Positions 61,138 through 64,000 of a stretch of DNA of 64,000 nt are shown here, piece after piece; the stretch's first letter is position 1; each line of letters starts with the position of its first letter. A program made the translations under genes and the position numbers. Where the stretch lies: NCBI GenBank assembly GCA_025757745.1, contig CP107217.1, positions 1,860,001 to 1,924,000 of the forward strand. Direction: 5' to 3'. This DNA is from Coriobacteriaceae bacterium (GTDB taxonomy: Bacteria; Actinomycetota; Coriobacteriia; Coriobacteriales; Coriobacteriaceae). The notes beneath the pieces were generated by a model, which worked only from the letters and a program-made list of their open reading frames with translations, was not told the origin of the DNA and did no database searches.

Positions 61138-62073
61138 GTGAACATCCTGGTTTTGTTGCCTGTCAACGACCGCCATCGTGCGATCCTCGAGTCGAGCGCT
61201 CCAGGCGAGGACTTTATCTACACGAGCGCCGACGCCGCCACACGTGAACAGGTCGCCGATGCCGACGTGATCCTGGGCAACATCGACCCTGGCATGCTCA
61301 CGGCATGCGAGCATCTCCAGCTGTTGCAATTGCAGACCGCCGGCTATGACGATTACTTGGCCGCCGGCACCGTGCCGGCTGAAGCTAAGCTGTCTTGCTC
61401 GATCGGCGCCTACGGTCAGGCCGTGAGCGAGCACATGTTTACCATGGTCCTTTCCATGATGAAGCGCCTGCCCGGCTATCACGATTTGCAGCGCGAGCAT
61501 CGCTGGGAGGATTTGGGGCCGGTTACCTCGCTCAAAAATGCCAACGTGCTGGTGCTGGGCGCGGGCGACATTGGCGGCCACTTTGCCACGCTCTGCCGCA
61601 GCATGGGTGCGCACGTCCGCGGCATCAAGCGCCATCCGCTCGTCTACCCCATTGTGTTTGAGGACATGGACGGCATGGACGCCCTACCTGAGCGCTTGGC
61701 GAAGGCCGACATCGTCGCATCCTTTATGCCGAGCACACCCGAGACCCGCGGCCTGGCGAACGCCGAGTTCTTCGCCGCGATGAAGCCGGGCGCCTTCTTT
61801 GCCAACGGCGGCCGCGGCGACCTTGTGGTCGCCGACGACTTGGTTGCCGCCTTGGAGTCGGGACATCTCGCCGGCGCCGCGGTCGACGTCACCGACCCCG
61901 AGCCCCTGCCCGCGACAAGCCCGCTGTGGGATGCGCCCAACATGCTCATCACACCGCATATCTCGGGCTGGTTCCACTTGGAGGCCACGCTCAACAATGT
62001 GGTCGACATTGCCGCGGAGAACTTGCGTCATCTGCAAGCGGGTGAGACGCTCCGCCGTTGGATCGAACACTAA
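61138..62073 (+). CDS. D-2-hydroxyacid dehydrogenase family protein
   Basis: 311 residues from a GTG at 61138 with GGAG about 10 nt upstream. NVLVLGAGDIGGHFATLCRS is the Rossmann NAD site; FMPSTPETRGLANAEFFAAM and GAFFANGGRGDLVVADDLVAAL are the dehydrogenase signatures, and ITPHISGW carries the catalytic His. The family reduces 2-oxoacids to D-2-hydroxyacids with NAD(P)H. The precise substrate (e.g. glycerate, lactate) cannot be told. It may serve 2-hydroxyacid metabolism together with the activase at 17162-21943, which is only a guess. Confidence 0.88.
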   Translation: MNILVLLPVNDRHRAILESSAPGEDFIYTSADAATREQVADADVILGNIDPGMLTACEHLQLLQLQTAGYDDYLAAGTVPAEAKLSCSIGAYGQAVSEHMFTMVLSMMKRLPGYHDLQREHRWEDLGPVTSLKNANVLVLGAGDIGGHFATLCRSMGAHVRGIKRHPLVYPIVFEDMDGMDALPERLAKADIVASFMPSTPETRGLANAEFFAAMKPGAFFANGGRGDLVVADDLVAALESGHLAGAAVDVTDPEPLPATSPLWDAPNMLITPHISGWFHLEATLNNVVDIAAENLRHLQAGETLRRWIEH

Positions 62074-62075
62074 GA

Positions 62076-62102
62076 ATTACGCCGTTTTACAAACGGCGTA
62101 AT
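62076..62102. repeat. 12-bp perfect inverted repeat
   Basis: ATTACGCCGTTT-TAC-AAACGGCGTAAT, directly after the dehydrogenase stop. No U-tract. It may still terminate the gene. Confidence 0.55.
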
Positions 62103-62207
62103 GAGCCGACGCTGCGAGCCCGCCGTTTGGCCAACCTGCGGCGCTTTGCTGGCGCGGCCCTACCTGTGGGCTCTCGCTGACCATTATTCGACCAAAGGGG
62201 TCTAGCG

Positions 62208-62702
62208 CTATTTAAGCGTTGTTAGATAGCTTCTTGCGTCTTCTACGCTCATTGCTGCGACAGGCGCGTGTGAACAGAGTTTGACATCGTTGGTGACCAG
62301 TAAATCTGCTTGGGAGCGCATCGCTGCCGCAATGATTAAATCGTCTTCGTAATCGCTATGGAGATTACGCTGCTTGCTCGCCATCCATATGTCACTCAGG
62401 TCGCAGGGTACCGGCGTGGCAAGTTGCGACAACACGTCGAGGCAATCCCATGCAAGTGATGTCGCCGCCACGGCGGCATCTTGGGATAGTGAGCCATGCT
62501 CGCGCCGATACCATGCCTTATGTTCGCTTGAAATCAAATAGAACAGGTCTTTGGACGATGTCGCCGCATACAGCAAATCCACCTGCGCCGTGCATGCATC
62601 GCGTAAAAACTCAATCGCCACCGAACGACCACGTCGTGAGGGAATGAAGTAATCGAGCCACACGTTGGTGTCAACCAAGATACGCCTTGGAGCCTCACTC
62701 AT
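62208..62702 (-). CDS. PIN-domain toxin (VapC-like ribonuclease)
   Basis: 164 residues. ILVDTNVWLDYF (first Asp), conserved Glu/Asp around NLHSDYEDDLIIAAAM and LLVTND give the PIN metal-site pattern. PIN toxins cleave RNA, often tRNA or rRNA. The start ATG overlaps the end of the antitoxin gene by 8 nt, so translation is coupled. It is somewhat longer than typical VapC (about 130-140). Confidence 0.88.
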   Translation of the reverse strand: MSEAPRRILVDTNVWLDYFIPSRRGRSVAIEFLRDACTAQVDLLYAATSSKDLFYLISSEHKAWYRREHGSLSQDAAVAATSLAWDCLDVLSQLATPVPCDLSDIWMASKQRNLHSDYEDDLIIAAAMRSQADLLVTNDVKLCSHAPVAAMSVEDARSYLTTLK

Positions 62703-63075
62703 ACAGCCAGCTCATCTCCTCGCCATAGCGATCCGCATAGGCATTCCGTTTGAGCTCTTCGTCGTCCGATGGCTGAGCCCTGACCATATCGATTCCCGAC
62801 TCACGGCAAGCGGCAGCGAACAGCTTCGACCCCTGATCCATGAGCTCGAGCTTACGTTTGGCGGCCTTTTCGCGCTCGCGCTGTTCCGCCCGGGCACGAC
62901 TGGGCAGCAGGATATCCTCGAGCGCGCCGGGCCGATCAGCCAGAGATGCCGCAAGTTGCCAGAGCGCACGCACCGCTTGGCTCGGCGTCATACCGGCCCT
63001 GGAGAGAGCGGCGTCCCCACTCCTTTTAAGATCGGCATCGAGACGCACGTTGATCTGAGCGGCTGTTGTGGTCAT
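62695..63075 (-). CDS. RelB/DinJ-like antitoxin
   Basis: 126 residues. INVRLDADLKRSGDAALSRAGMTPSQAVRALWQLA is a RelB/DinJ-type ribbon-helix-helix DNA-binding start; the remaining charged part with RAEQREREKAAKRKLELMDQ should bind the toxin. AAGGAGG precedes ATG by 6 nt. It is first in a two-gene operon with the PIN toxin and probably represses its own promoter at 63101-63129. RelB with a PIN partner is an unusual but known combination. Confidence 0.85.
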   Translation of the reverse strand: MTTTAAQINVRLDADLKRSGDAALSRAGMTPSQAVRALWQLAASLADRPGALEDILLPSRARAEQREREKAAKRKLELMDQGSKLFAAACRESGIDMVRAQPSDDEELKRNAYADRYGEEMSWLYE

Positions 63076-63100
63076 GACCCCTCCTTAATACTTCAAAACT

Positions 63101-63129
63101 ATCATAAAACTCTATGGTAAATACGTAAA
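63101..63129 (-). promoter_or_regulatory. Promoter of the toxin-antitoxin operon
   Basis: On the minus strand TTTACG (63124-63129) and TATGAT (63101-63106) are separated by 17 bp, about 25 bp upstream of the antitoxin ATG. The region is AT-rich. Confidence 0.6.
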
Positions 63130-63170
63130 GCATGTATAGCATTTATAAGCATTAGCCGTACTCTGTACAC

Positions 63171-63204
63171 AAAAAGCCGCCGAGGCACACTGCACCTCGG
63201 CGGC
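63171..63204 (-). terminator. Terminator of the M18 aminopeptidase gene
   Basis: A 10-bp perfect stem (GCCGCCGAGG / CCTCGGCGGC) is followed on the minus strand by TTTTTGTG. Confidence 0.88.
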
Positions 63205-63252
63205 CACGTATCACAGATCTAACTCGGTTTCACCCTTTGCATTTGCCCAGAT

Positions 63253-63291
63253 AAAACCTGCCGAAATCAACATCCCTCTTTGGCAGGTTTT
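63253..63291 (+). repeat. Dispersed hairpin repeat, CCTGCC-stem type, copy D
   Basis: AAAACCTGCC pairs with GGCAGGTTTT; the loop has CATCCCTCTTT where other copies have CCTGTCCC. It overlaps the stop of the M18 gene. Confidence 0.72.
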
Positions 63292-64000
63292 AGAGCTCCG
63301 CGCTTTCGGCTCCGTTGATATGGAGGTCGCGCTCGTAGAAGGCGGTGAGGGCGCGGATGGCGTACATCACGTCGCGTACGCCGCCGGTCTCGTAGCTTGA
63401 GTGCATGGCCAGCTGCGGCAGGCCCACGTCCACGGCATGCATGCTCGCCTGCATATTGGACAGGTTGCCGAGTGTGGAGCCTCCGGCCATATCGCTCTTG
63501 TTGGCGAAGGCCTGTGTGGGTACGTCGGCGTCATCGCAGATGGCCTGGAACACCGCGCGGCTAAAGGCATCGGTGCAGTAGTGCTGGTTGGCGGCTTCCT
63601 TAATGACGATGCCGCCGTTGAGCACAACCTGGTTGCGGGCATCGCACTTCTCGGCGTGGTTGGGATGCACGGCATGCGCGTTGTCGCAGCTCACAAGCAT
63701 CGAGGCGGCAAGTGCGCGATGGTACGACTCGTCGTCAAAGCCCAGCGATCCGTTGATGCGGCGCAGCGCGTCGGCCAAGAACGTCGACATGGCGCCCTGC
63801 TTGGTCTCGGAGCCAACCTCCTCGTTATCAAAGCAGCAGAAGACCGAGATGTCATGCGCATTCTCGGCACCCAAAAATGCCTGCAGCGAGGTATAGGCGC
63901 AGGCCAGGTCGTCAAGCTTGGGCGTCGAGATAAACTCGTCGGCCCAGCCCCAAATGCGCGCATCCTGACGATTGACCAGGAACAGGTCGCGACCCAGAAT
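63290..64000 (-). CDS. M18 family aminopeptidase (5' part cut by window)
   Basis: The reading frame is open from the right edge. It encodes WGWADEFISTPKLDDLACAY, then SVFCCFDNEEVGSETKQGA, FANKSDMAGGSTLGNLSN and QLAMHSSYETGGVRDVMY, all M18 signatures (metal-binding Asp, Glu pair and final His). M18 enzymes remove acidic N-terminal residues from peptides using zinc. The N-terminal part lies beyond the window. The stop is inside a dispersed hairpin, and a terminator follows at 63171. Confidence 0.93.
   Translation of the reverse strand: MLGRDLFLVNRQDARIWGWADEFISTPKLDDLACAYTSLQAFLGAENAHDISVFCCFDNEEVGSETKQGAMSTFLADALRRINGSLGFDDESYHRALAASMLVSCDNAHAVHPNHAEKCDARNQVVLNGGIVIKEAANQHYCTDAFSRAVFQAICDDADVPTQAFANKSDMAGGSTLGNLSNMQASMHAVDVGLPQLAMHSSYETGGVRDVMYAIRALTAFYERDLHINGAESAEL

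Noticed and set aside
60115..61635. 506-codon open frame on the minus strand
   Set aside because: It is antisense to map and the dehydrogenase genes, which have full family motifs.

Overview
The window looks like a chromosome segment of a high-GC gut Coriobacteriia bacterium, most likely Collinsella. I infer this from the protein set (fused 2-hydroxyacyl-CoA dehydratase activase, DUF6020 membrane protein, AmaP/Asp23 set, CmpB-type membrane protein, OPT transporter) and from base composition. I ran no database search. No rRNA or tRNA gene and no CRISPR array was seen.

Layout. 1-11100 (minus strand): two zinc-ribbon membrane proteins, a YitT-type membrane protein, the amaP-DUF2273-asp23 envelope operon, yebC, a large DUF6020 membrane protein, lgt, a NifU-like protein, a dCMP deaminase and coaX. 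11390-14444 (plus): OPT transporter and DUF389 protein. 14573-22665 (minus): a small exported protein, an aryl-sulfate sulfotransferase remnant, a 3-hydroxyacyl-CoA dehydrogenase, and a TetR regulator with a 1593-residue activase. 22873-29669 is accessory: three paralogous unknown genes (one fused N+C, one C-only, one N-only), then an AT-richer EcoRI-like restriction-modification pair. 29895-36360: RtcB with a degenerate DnaB-like protein, divergent from a WYL regulator and a UvrD-type helicase-nuclease. 36385-47696: HAD phosphatase, amtB-glnK, CmpB and HD proteins, dxs, a glutamate-type ABC uptake operon and a class-I amidotransferase hydrolase.

47796-53267 (minus) is the most exciting locus. 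It appears to be a compact radical-SAM RiPP (ribosomally made, modified peptide) cluster. A 42-residue precursor with six cysteines (53139-53267) is followed by an ABC ATPase, two permeases, a radical SAM/SPASM maturase and an ABC exporter. It has a recognisable promoter and a terminator placed just after the precursor. Next come an HTH/DUF2975 pair, a broken IS3-family element, an HPt protein with a GGDEF-REC-HD-GYP protein, an alpha/beta hydrolase, a radical SAM protein, methionine aminopeptidase, a D-2-hydroxyacid dehydrogenase, a RelB/PIN toxin-antitoxin pair and a truncated M18 aminopeptidase.

Intergenic DNA is rich in inverted repeats. One dispersed family has variable stems closing a conserved GTCCC-type loop. 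There is also a 34-bp perfect palindrome, a cluster of seven 15-bp repeats in both orientations downstream of dxs, and a possible MITE at 16915-17044.
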